A DNA stretch of 64,000 nucleotides from Burkholderia sp. S171. GTDB lineage: Bacteria; Pseudomonadota; Gammaproteobacteria; Burkholderiales; Burkholderiaceae. The notes under the pieces are model-generated. The model was given only the letters and a program-made list of their open reading frames with translations, was not told the origin of the DNA and did not search any database. The translations under genes were made by a program, and so were the position numbers. Positions 18,016 through 27,333 of this stretch are shown one piece after another (the first letter of the stretch is position 1; each line of letters starts with the position of its first letter). The stretch lies in assembly GCF_009766085.1 (NCBI RefSeq), contig NZ_LMUF01000006.1, positions 62,001 through 126,000 of the forward strand, given 5' to 3'.

Positions 18016-19203
18016 TCAGGCCGTTTCAACAACCGGTTCCGTACCGGCGGCTTCCGCCAACAGCAGTGCCTTGTCCGTGGCTTCCCACGAGAATTCCGGC
18101 TCTTCACGGCCAAAGTGACCATACGCTGCCGACTTCTCATAGATAGGACGCAGCAGGTCGAGCATCTGGATGATGCCCTTCGGACGCAGGTCAAAATGCT
18201 CGAGCACTAGTTCCTGGATCCGTGCATCCGACACGCGACCCGTGCCGAACGTGTTGACCATGACCGAAGTCGGACGCGCCACGCCGATTGCGTAGGACAC
18301 CTGGATCAGGCAACGCGAAGCCAGCCCTGCCGCGACAATGTTCTTCGCGACATAACGGCCGGCGTAAGCTGCCGAGCGATCGACCTTCGACGGGTCCTTG
18401 CCCGAGAACGCGCCGCCGCCATGAGGGGCCGCGCCACCGTATGTGTCGACGATGATCTTGCGACCCGTCAATCCGCAATCGCCTTGCGGGCCGCCGATCA
18501 CGAAACGTCCGGTCGGATTGACCAGGAACTTGATGTCGCCCTTAATCAGCTCGGGCGGCAGGACCGGCTTGATGATCTCTTCGATCACGGCTTCACGCAG
18601 CGCCTTCAGTTCAATGTCCGGCGCATGTTGCGTGGAGAGCACGACGGTGTCGATGCTGTGCGCCTTGCCATCGACATAACGCACGGTCACCTGGGACTTC
18701 GCATCCGGACGCAGCCAGTTCAGGCGGCCGTCGCGACGCATATTCGCCTGGCGCTCGACCAGCCGGTGGGCCAAGTGAATAGGCAGCGGCATCAGTTCGG
18801 GCGTTTCGTCGCATGCGTAGCCGAACATCAGGCCCTGGTCACCGGCGCCTTGATCGAGGTTGTCGTCATGGGCAGCATCAACACCTTGCGCAATATCCCG
18901 CGACTGCTTGTCATACGCCACGAGCACCGCGCAACCGCGGTAGTCGATGCCGTATTCCGTGTTGTCGTAGCCAATGCGCTTGATGGTGTCACGCGCGACC
19001 TGGATGTAGTCGACGTTCGCCTGCGTGGTGATTTCGCCCGCCAGAACGACAAGACCCGTGTTGCAGAGGGTTTCGGCGGCGACACGCGAATACTTGTCCT
19101 GCGCCAGGATGGCGTCGAGGATGGCGTCGGAGATCTGGTCAGCTACCTTGTCCGGGTGGCCTTCAGAGACGGATTCAGAGGTAAAGAAGTAATCGTTTGA
19201 CAC
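18016..19203 (-). CDS. metK: S-adenosylmethionine synthetase
   Basis: A 395-residue MetK, which makes S-adenosylmethionine from methionine and ATP in the cytoplasm. Seen: the N-terminal [20 protein letters not shown] block with the catalytic His, the [12 protein letters not shown] hexapeptide-type ATP motif (about 115-126), and [19 protein letters not shown] near 260, the P-loop-like motif. Length and motifs are normal. The start is GTG 19203, eight bases after GGAG. That ribosome site and the first base of the start codon lie in the 3' arm of a perfect 14-bp hairpin, so translation is probably controlled by leader folding. The lipid A acyltransferase gene is divergent. Confidence 0.97.
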   Translation of the reverse strand: MSNDYFFTSESVSEGHPDKVADQISDAILDAILAQDKYSRVAAETLCNTGLVVLAGEITTQANVDYIQVARDTIKRIGYDNTEYGIDYRGCAVLVAYDKQSRDIAQGVDAAHDDNLDQGAGDQGLMFGYACDETPELMPLPIHLAHRLVERQANMRRDGRLNWLRPDAKSQVTVRYVDGKAHSIDTVVLSTQHAPDIELKALREAVIEEIIKPVLPPELIKGDIKFLVNPTGRFVIGGPQGDCGLTGRKIIVDTYGGAAPHGGGAFSGKDPSKVDRSAAYAGRYVAKNIVAAGLASRCLIQVSYAIGVARPTSVMVNTFGTGRVSDARIQELVLEHFDLRPKGIIQMLDLLRPIYEKSAAYGHFGREEPEFSWEATDKALLLAEAAGTEPVVETA

Positions 19204-19269
19204 GCTTCAGACTCCATTTGAGTACGGGTAAGTTGCTCACGTAGCCGACTTCGTTTGGAGTCTGAAGCG
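19203..19269 (-). promoter_or_regulatory. metK leader hairpin hiding the ribosome site
   Basis: On the transcript, CGCUUCAGACUCCA (19269-19256) pairs perfectly over 14 bp with UGGAGUCUGAAGCG (19216-19203), leaving a 39-base loop. The 3' arm contains the GGAG ribosome site and ends on the G of the GUG start. Within the loop UACG and CGUA, or UGAG and CUCA, can form further short stems. This is the architecture of a translational off-switch. It does not match the SAM-I, SAM-II, SAH or SAM/SAH riboswitch patterns I can recall. The hairpin is seen directly; ligand control is inference. Confidence 0.6.
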
Positions 19270-19362
19270 GCGACGCTTTAGCGGAAAACATGGTCCGGAA
19301 AGCGCCGTTAAACGCTATCCAGCTTCGCCCCGCAAGTTGTCCATTAACTCGGCGAAGGTTTT

Positions 19363-19389
19363 ATTATAGCGGCTTCTCACTTTTGTCAC
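19363..19389 (-). promoter_or_regulatory. Probable metK promoter
   Basis: On the minus strand a perfect TATAAT (19368-19363) lies 15 bases after GTGACA (19389-19384). Transcription would start near 19356, giving a leader of roughly 150 bases before the metK GTG. The spacer is shorter than ideal. Confidence 0.5.
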
Positions 19390-19496
19390 AGAGCCGAACG
19401 CTTGCTGCCAATCAAGACATACCCTCAACCGCGTCATGCCCGGAACGCTCCCCGGCAAAGTCGAAACCCCTCCTTTCGGACCCTTGGGAGCGTCGC

Positions 19497-20381
19497 ATGT
19501 TAGGCCGCATTGGCGTCGCCCTCGCAGTGGGCTTCCTGAAACTGCTCGCCCTCATTCCCTACGGCATCACCGCACGTTTCGGCGACGGTCTCGGCTGGCT
19601 GCTTTATCAAGTCCCGAGCCACCGGAAACGCATTGTGCATATCAATCTCAACCTATGTTTCCCCGAGTGGACGCCCGAGCGCCGGGAAGAAGTCGCCCAG
19701 AAGCATTTTCGGCACGCGATCCGCAGTTACGTGGAGCGCAGCGTGCAATGGTTCGGCTCGGCGGAAAAACTCGCCAAGCTGATCGAGGTGGACAGCGAAG
19801 TCGATCTCCTTGATCCCGACATGCCGCCCACGTTGTTGCTCGGCTTTCACTTCGTCGCAATCGAGGCGGCTTCCGTGTGGATCAACTACTCGCTGCACCG
19901 AACCTGCGGATCGCTGTATCAGCCGATGTCGAACAAAGCACTCGACGACATCGCGAAAAAGCAGCGTGGCCGTTTCGATGCCGAAATGGCGAGCCGCGCG
20001 GACAGCGCGCGGATCGTGCTGCGTTGGCTGCGCGACCGCAAGCCCGTCATGCTTGGCGCCGACATGGACTACGGCATGCGCAATTCCACCTTCGTGCCGT
20101 TCTTCGGCGTGCAAGCGTGCACGCTGACGGCAGTTGGCCGCCTGGCCAAGACCGGACATGCGCAAATCATGCCGTTCGTGGGTGAAGTGCTGCCGAACTA
20201 CAAGGGTTATCGGCTGCGTGTGTTCAAGCCCTGGGACGACTACCCGACCGGCGACGATGCAGCCGACGCCCGCCGCATGAACGCGTTCCTCGAAGAGCAA
20301 GTCCGGCTGATGCCCGAGCAGTATTACTGGGTGCACAAACGCTTCAAGACGCGACCGCCGGGCGAGCCGGGCTTTTATTAA
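19497..20381 (+). CDS. Lipid A biosynthesis lauroyl/myristoyl acyltransferase (LpxL/HtrB family)
   Basis: A 294-residue inner-membrane acyltransferase that adds a secondary acyl chain to lipid A. Seen: an N-terminal hydrophobic anchor (residues 5-22), the catalytic HX4E motif as His118-FVAI-Glu123 in LLGFHFVAIEA, and a later GADMDYGMRNSTFVPFFG block corresponding to the conserved substrate-binding region. Length is typical. ATG 19497 has GGGAG eight bases upstream and starts at the anchor; the frame is open for another 69 codons but those codons show no conserved features. Which chain it adds (LpxL or LpxM) is not decided by sequence here. Confidence 0.88.
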   Translation: MLGRIGVALAVGFLKLLALIPYGITARFGDGLGWLLYQVPSHRKRIVHINLNLCFPEWTPERREEVAQKHFRHAIRSYVERSVQWFGSAEKLAKLIEVDSEVDLLDPDMPPTLLLGFHFVAIEAASVWINYSLHRTCGSLYQPMSNKALDDIAKKQRGRFDAEMASRADSARIVLRWLRDRKPVMLGADMDYGMRNSTFVPFFGVQACTLTAVGRLAKTGHAQIMPFVGEVLPNYKGYRLRVFKPWDDYPTGDDAADARRMNAFLEEQVRLMPEQYYWVHKRFKTRPPGEPGFY

Positions 20382-20491
20382 CGGGCTGATGCCAGTCTCA
20401 GGGAAACACGGGGGGATTGCTACACAAGTTCGGGCTCATCCGCCATTCGGTCTAGTGTATGCCCTTGCTGCGCGTCACTTACAATAGCGTC

Positions 20492-21376
20492 ATGAAACTC
20501 GAATTCACCAAAATGCACGGCGCGGGCAACGACTTTGTCGTGCTCGACGGCTATTCCAAACCGCTCTCGTTGAATGGAGCTCAGGTGCGCGCGCTCGCGG
20601 ACCGGCATTTCGGTGTCGGCGCGGATCAGTTGCTGCTGGTCGAAAAACCAGACATTGAAGGCGTTGATTTCAAATACCGCATCTTCAATTGCGACGGCGG
20701 CGAAGTGGAACATTGCGGCAACGGCGCGCGCTGCTTTGTGAAGTTCGTGCGCGACCGGGGCCTCACCCGCAAGACGAGCATTCGGGTACAGGTCCATCAA
20801 GGCGTGATTGTGCTGACCATGCAGGAGAACGGCGACGTGGTGGCGGACATGGGCCGTCCGGAGTTCGAACCCGCTCTGGTGCCCTTCAAAGCGGAAGGTT
20901 TGCAAGGCCGCACTGAAGTCGCCGACACGCTCTGGCCACTCGACGTACAAGGCGAAACACGCTGGATATCGGTGGTATCAATGGGTAATCCGCACGCCGT
21001 ACAAATTGTGGCCGACGTGGAAAATGCACCCGTGCTGACCGAGGGACCGGTGATCGAGCATCACGCGCGCTTTCCGAATCGCGTGAACGCGGGATTCATG
21101 CAGATCGTGAACCGTGGTGCGGTGAAGCTGCGTGTTTTTGAACGTGGCGCGGGCGAAACGCTGGCGTGCGGCACAGGCGCGTGCGCGGCGGTCGCGGCGG
21201 GTATCCGGCGCGGTCTGCTGGACTCGCCGGTGCAGGTCGAGACGCACGGCGGCATGCTGACCATCGCCTGGGACGGCGCGCACAACGCCGCGGCCCCGCT
21301 CTTCATGGGCGGCCCCGCCACCACCGTATTCGAAGGCGAGATCGAGCTTGATCCCACGCTCGCGAATGCTGAATAA
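20492..21376 (+). CDS. dapF: Diaminopimelate epimerase
   Basis: A 294-residue DapF that converts LL- to meso-diaminopimelate for lysine and peptidoglycan synthesis. Seen: opening [19 protein letters not shown], first catalytic cysteine Cys75 in EHCGNGARC, second catalytic cysteine Cys226 in [10 protein letters not shown]. It is slightly longer than the E. coli enzyme (274) because of an insertion around residues 138-150. The ATG at 20492 is chosen over upstream in-frame codons since it begins the conserved N-terminus. Followed 24 bp later by the DUF484 gene and then xerC, the common dapF-DUF484-xerC order of proteobacteria. Confidence 0.97.
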   Translation: MKLEFTKMHGAGNDFVVLDGYSKPLSLNGAQVRALADRHFGVGADQLLLVEKPDIEGVDFKYRIFNCDGGEVEHCGNGARCFVKFVRDRGLTRKTSIRVQVHQGVIVLTMQENGDVVADMGRPEFEPALVPFKAEGLQGRTEVADTLWPLDVQGETRWISVVSMGNPHAVQIVADVENAPVLTEGPVIEHHARFPNRVNAGFMQIVNRGAVKLRVFERGAGETLACGTGACAAVAAGIRRGLLDSPVQVETHGGMLTIAWDGAHNAAAPLFMGGPATTVFEGEIELDPTLANAE

Positions 21377-21400
21377 CGCCGACTGACCGTCAGGAACCCG

Positions 21401-22135
21401 ATGCTGCCCGATACCATGAACGAACGTGAAGTTGCCGACTACCTGATCGCCAATCCCGATTTCTTTGCCGAGCATGCCGAGTTGCTGGGCGCGATCCGGC
21501 TGTCCAATCCGCATGGCAAGTCCGCGGTGTCGCTGCAGGAGCGGCAGATGCAGATGCTGCGCGACAAGAACAAGCAGATCGAGCGCCGGTTGGCCGAATT
21601 GCTTCGTTACGGACATGAGAACGACAGCATTGCCGCGAAGTTTCATCGATGGACAATCCGGGTGATGTCCGAGCGCGATCCGCATGCGCTGCCGAAAACC
21701 ATTCCCGCCGGCCTGTGTGAAATCTTCGAGGTGCCCCAAGCCGCATTGCGCGTGTGGGATGTCGCGGAGCCCTACGCGCAAGCCGAATTCGCGCGGACGA
21801 CGAGCGAGGAAGTCCGCTCCTTCACGAGCGGTCTGACTACGCCGTATTGCGGGCCGAACACCGGTTTCGAGGCCGCTCAGTGGCTGACATCGGCGAGTTC
21901 GGTCTCGGTGGCATCGGCTACAACGGATGGTGTCGTCGATACCGCCAACACCACGGAATCCATCGCGCTGCTCGCGCTGCGTGATCCGTCGGCCGGTCCC
22001 GAAGCGCCCGCATTCGGCTTGCTGGTCATGGGTTCGCCCGATCCGCGCCGGTTCCACGAAGGCATGGCCACCGACTTCCTTACACAGATCGGCACGCTTG
22101 CCAGCGCCGCGCTCAGCCGCTTGCTGCCCCACTGA
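21401..22135 (+). CDS. DUF484 family protein
   Basis: A 244-residue protein of the DUF484 family, a GAF-like domain protein of unknown function nearly always encoded between dapF and xerC. Seen: VADYLIANPDFFAEHAELL near the N-terminus, a coiled-coil-prone SLQERQMQMLRDKNKQIERRL segment (split here: residues about 45-65), and a C-terminal GAF-like part ending LGTLASAALSRLLPH-like helix. AGGA precedes the ATG. It ends one base before the xerC start, so the two are probably cotranslated. Possible link to chromosome-dimer resolution is only by gene neighbourhood. Confidence 0.85.
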   Translation: MLPDTMNEREVADYLIANPDFFAEHAELLGAIRLSNPHGKSAVSLQERQMQMLRDKNKQIERRLAELLRYGHENDSIAAKFHRWTIRVMSERDPHALPKTIPAGLCEIFEVPQAALRVWDVAEPYAQAEFARTTSEEVRSFTSGLTTPYCGPNTGFEAAQWLTSASSVSVASATTDGVVDTANTTESIALLALRDPSAGPEAPAFGLLVMGSPDPRRFHEGMATDFLTQIGTLASAALSRLLPH

Positions 22136-22136
22136 C

Positions 22137-23057
22137 ATGACCGACGATCCGGTAAGCGCCTATTTGTCGATGCTTGAGCACGAGCGGCGATTATCGGACC
22201 ACACGTTGCGCGGTTATACGCACGAACTCGACGAGCTGAAGAAGCTGGCCAACGGCCGGGCGCTGGAATCGCTGACCGCTACCGACATGCGTGGCGCCGT
22301 AGCGCGCGCTCACGGCGGCGGGTTATCGGCGCGCTCAATTGCGCATCGGTTATCGGCGTGGCGGGCGTTTTATCGGTGGCTTGCTGAGCAGGTTGAAATG
22401 CAGGCCAATCCGGTCGCGACCGTGCGCGCGCCGAAACGCGCGAAGTCCCTTCCCAAGGCGCTTTCCGTCGATGACGCCAACGCGCTCATGGAAGCGCCCC
22501 AGGCCGACACGCCTGAAGCGCTGCGGGACCACGCCATACTCGAACTGTTCTATTCGTCTGGCTTGCGGCTCGCCGAATTGGTTGGCTTGGACGTGCATTT
22601 TGTGCAATCCGAAGGCTATTCGTCGGCCGGCTGGCTCGACCTTGCCAGCACCGAAGTCAATGTGCTCGGCAAGGGAAACCGGCGGCGGTCGGTGCCTGTG
22701 GGCAGCAAGGCGATCACCGCGCTGCGCGCGTGGATTGAAGTGCGCGGGCAATTTGTGAAAGACGATCCGCACGCGCTGTTTTTGTCGGTGCGCGGCAACC
22801 GGATGTCGCCGAACGTGGTGCGTGATCGGGTGAAACGCATGGCTTTGCTGGCCGGCGTGCCGTCGAATGTGCATCCGCACGTCTTGCGGCATTCGTTCGC
22901 CACGCATGTGCTGCAGTCCAGCGGCGACCTTCGGGCCGTGCAGGAATTGCTCGGCCACGCGAGTATCGCGGCCACGCAGGTTTATACGTCGCTCGATTTC
23001 CAGCATCTGGCTCGCGTCTACGACGAAACGCATCCGCGCGCCAAAAAACGCGATTAA
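22137..23057 (+). CDS. xerC: Site-specific tyrosine recombinase XerC
   Basis: A 306-residue tyrosine recombinase that with XerD resolves chromosome dimers at dif. Seen: N-terminal SAM-like core-binding domain (residues 1-90) and catalytic domain with Arg144 (SGLRLAEL), Lys179 (LGKGNRRR), His248 and Arg251 (HPHVLRHSF), His274 (LLGHAS) and nucleophile Tyr283. All active residues are present. The dapF-DUF484 context supports XerC over XerD or an integrase. ATG 22137 follows the DUF484 stop by one base; the longer in-frame extension upstream is within that gene and is discarded. Confidence 0.95.
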   Translation: MTDDPVSAYLSMLEHERRLSDHTLRGYTHELDELKKLANGRALESLTATDMRGAVARAHGGGLSARSIAHRLSAWRAFYRWLAEQVEMQANPVATVRAPKRAKSLPKALSVDDANALMEAPQADTPEALRDHAILELFYSSGLRLAELVGLDVHFVQSEGYSSAGWLDLASTEVNVLGKGNRRRSVPVGSKAITALRAWIEVRGQFVKDDPHALFLSVRGNRMSPNVVRDRVKRMALLAGVPSNVHPHVLRHSFATHVLQSSGDLRAVQELLGHASIAATQVYTSLDFQHLARVYDETHPRAKKRD

Positions 23058-23250
23058 GCCAGCGTGGCGGCATGGCGGCGAGCAACAAGATGCGGTCTCG
23101 ACGCCGCGCCCGAAATGTCGCCGACTCACAGTGAAACCCGCGTAACCGCCCGACTCTCTCGCTACAAACAGAAACAGAAACAAAAACGCGGCCCGAACCC
23201 TCCCTAGCGCTCACTCCCCCGTCCAGTTGGCGCTTTCACCGAAGACCCGA

Positions 23251-24453
23251 ATGAACACCATTACGCTGAAGCCGGCGAAAGACAAATCGCTCGCGCGCCG
23301 CCATCCGTGGATCTACGAAAGCGCGATCGAACACGTGGAAGGCAAACCCGCGCCCGGCGCAACCGTGTTGATCCGCGCCCACGATGGCCGGTTTCTGGCA
23401 CGCGCGTCATACAGCCCGGTGTCACAGATTCGCGCCCGTGTCTGGAGTTTCGACGAAAGCGAGCCCGTCGATCACGCGTTTTTCAAGCGACGCGTACAAC
23501 GGGCGATCGCGCACCGGCAAACGATGGTGCGCGACACCGGCGCGACTCGGCTGATTTTCGGTGAGGCGGACGGGCTGCCGGGTTTGATCGTCGATTACTA
23601 CATCGCGGACGACGAAAGCCAGCGTGGCCAGCTTGTCTGCCAGTTCATGGCCACGGGCGTGGAACACTGGAAAGAGGCGATAGTGCAGGCGCTGATCGGC
23701 GCAACCGGCTGCCCGAACGTGTATGAACGCTCGGACGTGTCGATTCGGCAGAAGGAAGGGCTCGAACAGATCACCGGCGTGCTGGCCGGCGATCCGCCAC
23801 CGGCCACCCTGATCGCGAACGAAGGCGGCGTGCGGTATCACATCGACGTCGAACGGGGCCATAAAACGGGCTTCTACGTCGATCAACGCGACAATCGCGC
23901 GCTCGTGCGGCAATACGCCGGCGACCGCGACGTTCTCAACTGCTTCTGCTACACCGGCGGTTTTTCGCTGGCCGCTCTGAAAGGCGGTGCAAAACGCGTG
24001 GTATCGATCGACTCCTCCGGCGACGCCCTGGCCCTTGCCCAGCAAAACGTCACGGCGAACGGTTTCGATCCGCAACGCGCCGAGTGGCTCGACGCCGACG
24101 CGTTCAAGACCTTGCGTCGCTTGCACGAGGAAGGCGAGCGCTTCGACCTGATCGTGCTCGATCCGCCCAAGTTCGCGCCTTCGCGGGAACACGTGGACCG
24201 CGCAGCGCGTGCGTACAAGGACATCAACCTGACCGGCTTCAAGTTGTTGCGCCCGGGCGGCCTGCTGTTCACCTATTCGTGCTCGGGCGCTATTGACGCC
24301 GATCTGTTCCAGAAGATCGTGGCAGGCGCCGCGGCCGACGCGAAAGTTGACGCGCGCATCCTGAAGCGCCTTGGCGCAGGCGTCGATCACCCGCTTTTAA
24401 CCGCGTTTCCCGAAGGGGAATACCTGAAAGGCCTATTGTTGCAAATCGCGTGA
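23251..24453 (+). CDS. rlmI: RlmI-like 23S rRNA methyltransferase
   Basis: A 400-residue class I SAM-dependent methyltransferase resembling RlmI (m5C1962 of 23S rRNA). Seen: N-terminal PUA domain (about 1-75), an RlmI-like beta-rich linker, then the Rossmann domain with NCFCYTGGFSLAAL as SAM motif I, DSSGDAL as the acidic loop, and catalytic DPPKFAPS. The Cys in CFCYTGG and a CSG motif near the C-terminus (YSCSGA) fit an m5C enzyme. ATG 23251 opens the PUA domain; a TTG 24 bases upstream is less likely. Stands alone, 193 bp after xerC. The exact rRNA base is by family inference. Confidence 0.85.
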   Translation: MNTITLKPAKDKSLARRHPWIYESAIEHVEGKPAPGATVLIRAHDGRFLARASYSPVSQIRARVWSFDESEPVDHAFFKRRVQRAIAHRQTMVRDTGATRLIFGEADGLPGLIVDYYIADDESQRGQLVCQFMATGVEHWKEAIVQALIGATGCPNVYERSDVSIRQKEGLEQITGVLAGDPPPATLIANEGGVRYHIDVERGHKTGFYVDQRDNRALVRQYAGDRDVLNCFCYTGGFSLAALKGGAKRVVSIDSSGDALALAQQNVTANGFDPQRAEWLDADAFKTLRRLHEEGERFDLIVLDPPKFAPSREHVDRAARAYKDINLTGFKLLRPGGLLFTYSCSGAIDADLFQKIVAGAAADAKVDARILKRLGAGVDHPLLTAFPEGEYLKGLLLQIA

Positions 24454-24637
24454 TCGCCCATAGTTGAGCGCTTCGGACAGCGCGCATTCAGGGAAGCACA
24501 GAGCGTCCGCTTGACAAATATGTTTCAATAATCGACCGACCGCATGTTTTCGAGCGTAGCGCAGGCGTTTCAGATCACGCCCGCAGCCCGAAAACATGCC
24601 GCACGATCCTTCGACTTTAAAGAACAGGGCGACCATC

Positions 24638-25717
24638 ATGATTCCCGTTACCATCCTGACCGGCTTTCTAGGCAGCGGCAAAACCACGTTGCTCAAGCGC
24701 ATCCTGAACGACAAGCACGGCATGAAGATCGCCGTGATCGAAAACGAGTTCGGCGAAGAAAATATCGACAATGAAATTCTCGTTCAGGAAACGAACGAGC
24801 AGATCATCCAGATGAGCAACGGCTGTATCTGCTGCACGATCCGCGGCGATTTGGCGCGCGCGCTGGAAGATCTCGCTGACCGCAAGAAGGCCGGCACGCT
24901 GAACTTTGATCGCGTGGTGATCGAGACAACCGGGCTTGCAAATCCTGGCCCGGTTGCTCAGACGTTCTTTATGGACAACACGATCGCCGACGAATTCCTG
25001 CTCGACGCAATCATCACGCTGGTTGATGCAAAGCACGCCAACCATCAGCTGGACGAACATGAAGTCGTGCAGCGCCAGGTCGGTTTCGCGGATCGCCTGT
25101 TCATCACGAAGTCCGATCTGGTCGATGCCGCCGCGCTCGACGCACTCAAGCACCGGCTGGTTCACATGAACCCGCGCGCCGCAATCAAAGTGGTGAATTT
25201 CGGCGATGCGGACATCAAGGAAATCTTCGATCTGCGCGGCTTCAACCTGAACTCGAAGCTCGAAATCGATCCGGATTTCCTGGCGGAAGACGATCACGCG
25301 CACGAGCACGCCGAGCACGACCATGCGCATGACGACGATCACGACCACGCCACCTGCGGCCACGATCACAGCCACGACCATGAGCATGGCCACGCGAATC
25401 ATCACCACGCGCATCACGACGACAAGATCAAGTCGTTTGTATTCCGCAGCGACCGCGCCTTCGATCCGAACCGGCTTGAAGATTTCCTCGGCGGCATCCT
25501 GCAGATCTACGGTGAACGCCTGCTGCGCTACAAGGGCGTGCTGTTTATGAAGGGCGTCGATCGAAAGGTCGTGTTCCAAGGCGTGCATCAGATGATGGGC
25601 AGCGATCTTGCCGCGAAATGGCAACCGATCGAAAAGAAGAACAGCAAGATGGTGTTCATTGGCATTGAACTGCCGCAGGATTTGATCATCGACGGGCTGA
25701 ACGCCTGCCTGGTCTGA
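24638..25717 (+). CDS. COG0523 metallochaperone GTPase with His-rich loop
   Basis: A 359-residue CobW/COG0523 GTPase. Seen: P-loop GFLGSGKTT (residues 9-17), the metal-binding CICC at 63-66 in GCICCTIRGD, base-recognition TKSD in ITKSDLVD, a His/Asp-rich metal-binding stretch of nearly 50 residues around 215-262, and a C-terminal CobW_C domain. Such proteins deliver zinc or other metals to client enzymes, often under Zur control. TTGACA at 24513 could be a -35 box, but no Zur palindrome was recognised. ATG 24638 precedes the conserved MIPVTILTG. The metal is likely zinc; neither metal nor client is certain. Confidence 0.88.
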   Translation: MIPVTILTGFLGSGKTTLLKRILNDKHGMKIAVIENEFGEENIDNEILVQETNEQIIQMSNGCICCTIRGDLARALEDLADRKKAGTLNFDRVVIETTGLANPGPVAQTFFMDNTIADEFLLDAIITLVDAKHANHQLDEHEVVQRQVGFADRLFITKSDLVDAAALDALKHRLVHMNPRAAIKVVNFGDADIKEIFDLRGFNLNSKLEIDPDFLAEDDHAHEHAEHDHAHDDDHDHATCGHDHSHDHEHGHANHHHAHHDDKIKSFVFRSDRAFDPNRLEDFLGGILQIYGERLLRYKGVLFMKGVDRKVVFQGVHQMMGSDLAAKWQPIEKKNSKMVFIGIELPQDLIIDGLNACLV

Positions 25718-26499
25718 TCGAAGACGCTGAACACGCTGAACACGCTGGAAAACCAAAGAAGCAGAAGAAACCGGCGAAACGCGAAGCCCTCACACGGCGG
25801 CTTCGCGCCGCCACTCAAATCGAAACCTCGTTTCGGCACAGTTCTCGCTATTTCTCTCCTGAAGCGCAACCATTGCGACCGTTAAGCGAGGCTAAAATCC
25901 CTGCGCCTCCGCGAGCCGGCGCTTTTCCGCGATGAACGTCGTTGCAATATGTGTTCACGCCAACCAAGAACCATCGCTTTTTAAACGTCAGCGCGTTATA
26001 TTTTTGAGATAACGAACGAATCGCGACAGTGTTTTGCTTGGGTGTAGTGCGCATTTGCGATTCAGTTACAATACAGCCCCACTGGAGAAGCCGGCACACC
26101 GCCCAGCCTCGACTACAATGCCCGGCGCAAGTGCTGCTGAAAAAAGCTTGAAACGCGCTCCTGCCGGCGCCGCAAACAGCAATTTCACCGTTGTATTGCA
26201 AACCTGGCGATCGGGTGGAAGTGAAAAGTAAGGTGCTGTTCCGAACATCGGGCACCGTTGAATCGCTTGAAAATCAGTCCAGACGAATTGACCTAGATGC
26301 AGTGGTCTAGAGGAATTGGCCCCACGTGGTGCCGTCCAGCGCCGCGAGAGTCGCAGCCCGTTTAGCGTAGTAAGTGCATGCAGTAATTGTTGGCGAGTAT
26401 CGCCGAAGTGCGGGTAAACCGAACTACGGCGGCGGCGAGCGCGGCGAGCGACCGCGAAGATGGCGAACAACATCGCCCCACATTGAAGAAGCAAGCCAG
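25718..26499. other. Intergenic upstream of dksA
   Basis: 782 bp without a credible gene. It starts with three near-tandem ACGCTGAAC-type words (25725-25748). TACAAT boxes occur at 26067-26072 and 26114-26119 on the plus strand, either of which could be a dksA -10 element, but no good -35 accompanies them. A short stem CTAGA/TCTAG lies near 26290-26310. A long dksA leader is likely. Confidence 0.45.
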
Positions 26500-26919
26500 A
26501 TGACGACGAAACGATTGTTGACTGAAGACGAAATCCAGAAGATGGCCGACAAGGACTACATGAACGAGGATCAACTCGCGTTCTTCAGGGTCCGACTGGA
26601 ACAGTTGCAGGCCGACATTCTCAAGAATGCGGGCCAGACGACGGAAAACCTGCGGGAAACGGTCATCGTTCCGGATCCGGCTGATCGCGCGACGATCGAG
26701 GAAGAACACGCCCTCGAACTGCGCACGCGTGATCGTGAACGCAAGCTGCTGAAGAAAGTGCAGCAGTCGCTTGCGCGTATCGAGTCCGGCGATTACGGCT
26801 GGTGCGAGGAAACGGGCGAGCCGATCGGCATTCCGCGCCTGATCGCGCGCCCAACGGCAACGCTCTCGCTCGAAGCGCAGGAACGACGCGAACTGCGCCA
26901 GAAGCTGTTCGGCGACTGA
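26500..26919 (+). CDS. dksA: RNA polymerase-binding transcription factor DksA, cysteine-poor type
   Basis: A 139-residue DksA that binds the secondary channel of RNA polymerase and works with ppGpp in the stringent response. Seen: the coiled-coil arms (about 20-100) with DPADRATIEEEHALEL, including the Asp pair at the coiled-coil tip, then GDYGWCEETGEPIGIPRLIARPTA. The zinc finger of E. coli DksA has four Cys; here only one remains (Cys in YGWCEET), and the second pair is replaced by Ser/Ala (TLSLEA). This is the zinc-independent pattern known from alpha-proteobacteria and DksA2. ATG 26500 opens the conserved MTTKRLLTEDEI; the frame runs further upstream without conservation. Terminator downstream. 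Confidence 0.95.
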   Translation: MTTKRLLTEDEIQKMADKDYMNEDQLAFFRVRLEQLQADILKNAGQTTENLRETVIVPDPADRATIEEEHALELRTRDRERKLLKKVQQSLARIESGDYGWCEETGEPIGIPRLIARPTATLSLEAQERRELRQKLFGD

Positions 26920-27333
26920 TCTGCCGGTGCAGCGTACGCTGCGGCCTCCGCCGCGGCGGGAAACCTGCCGGCCGGGTTTTGCATCGAAGAGAGTGGAACA
27001 CGTTGGAAAACACAAAAGGCACACGAAAAATCGTGTGCCTTTTTGTTTTTGTGCTGCATTTTTGCACCCGGCAAGACGGATCCGTCGCGTGGGCAAGCCC
27101 AAAACATGTCCCAATGGCTAACGTTCGCAAGATGCCGCAAGCAGCGTCTTGATAAATTCCACCGCGCCCTAAAATGAGCTGAACGCGCTTTTGTGGCGCG
27201 GGCGTGGCCGGAGTCTGATCGAGCGCAACCTTGCAGCGCGCTCGTGCTCCTCACGCTCCCAAAGGATTCCCCGGCGGCGCGGCGGCACAGGTCTTCCGGC
27301 TGCCGCGCCCACTCCGCTTTCAAAGGAATGCAC
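26920..27333. other. Intergenic between dksA and hslV
   Basis: 414 bp. Holds the dksA terminator and the hslVU upstream region. No sigma-32-like promoter (CTTGAA with CCCCAT) could be picked out with confidence. Confidence 0.4.
27014..27047 (+). terminator. Terminator after dksA
   Basis: A 13-bp stem (27014-27026 with 27031-27043), 4-base loop, followed by TGTTTTTG on the plus strand, 95 bp past the dksA stop. Confidence 0.88.

Noticed and set aside
19203..19356. Known SAM-II, SAH or SAM/SAH riboswitch in the metK leader
   Set aside because: The hairpin is real, but its sequence does not fit the consensus of those classes as I know them, so only an unassigned element is reported.
24500..24637. 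Zur operator before the COG0523 GTPase
   Set aside because: AT-rich sequence is present but no convincing palindrome.
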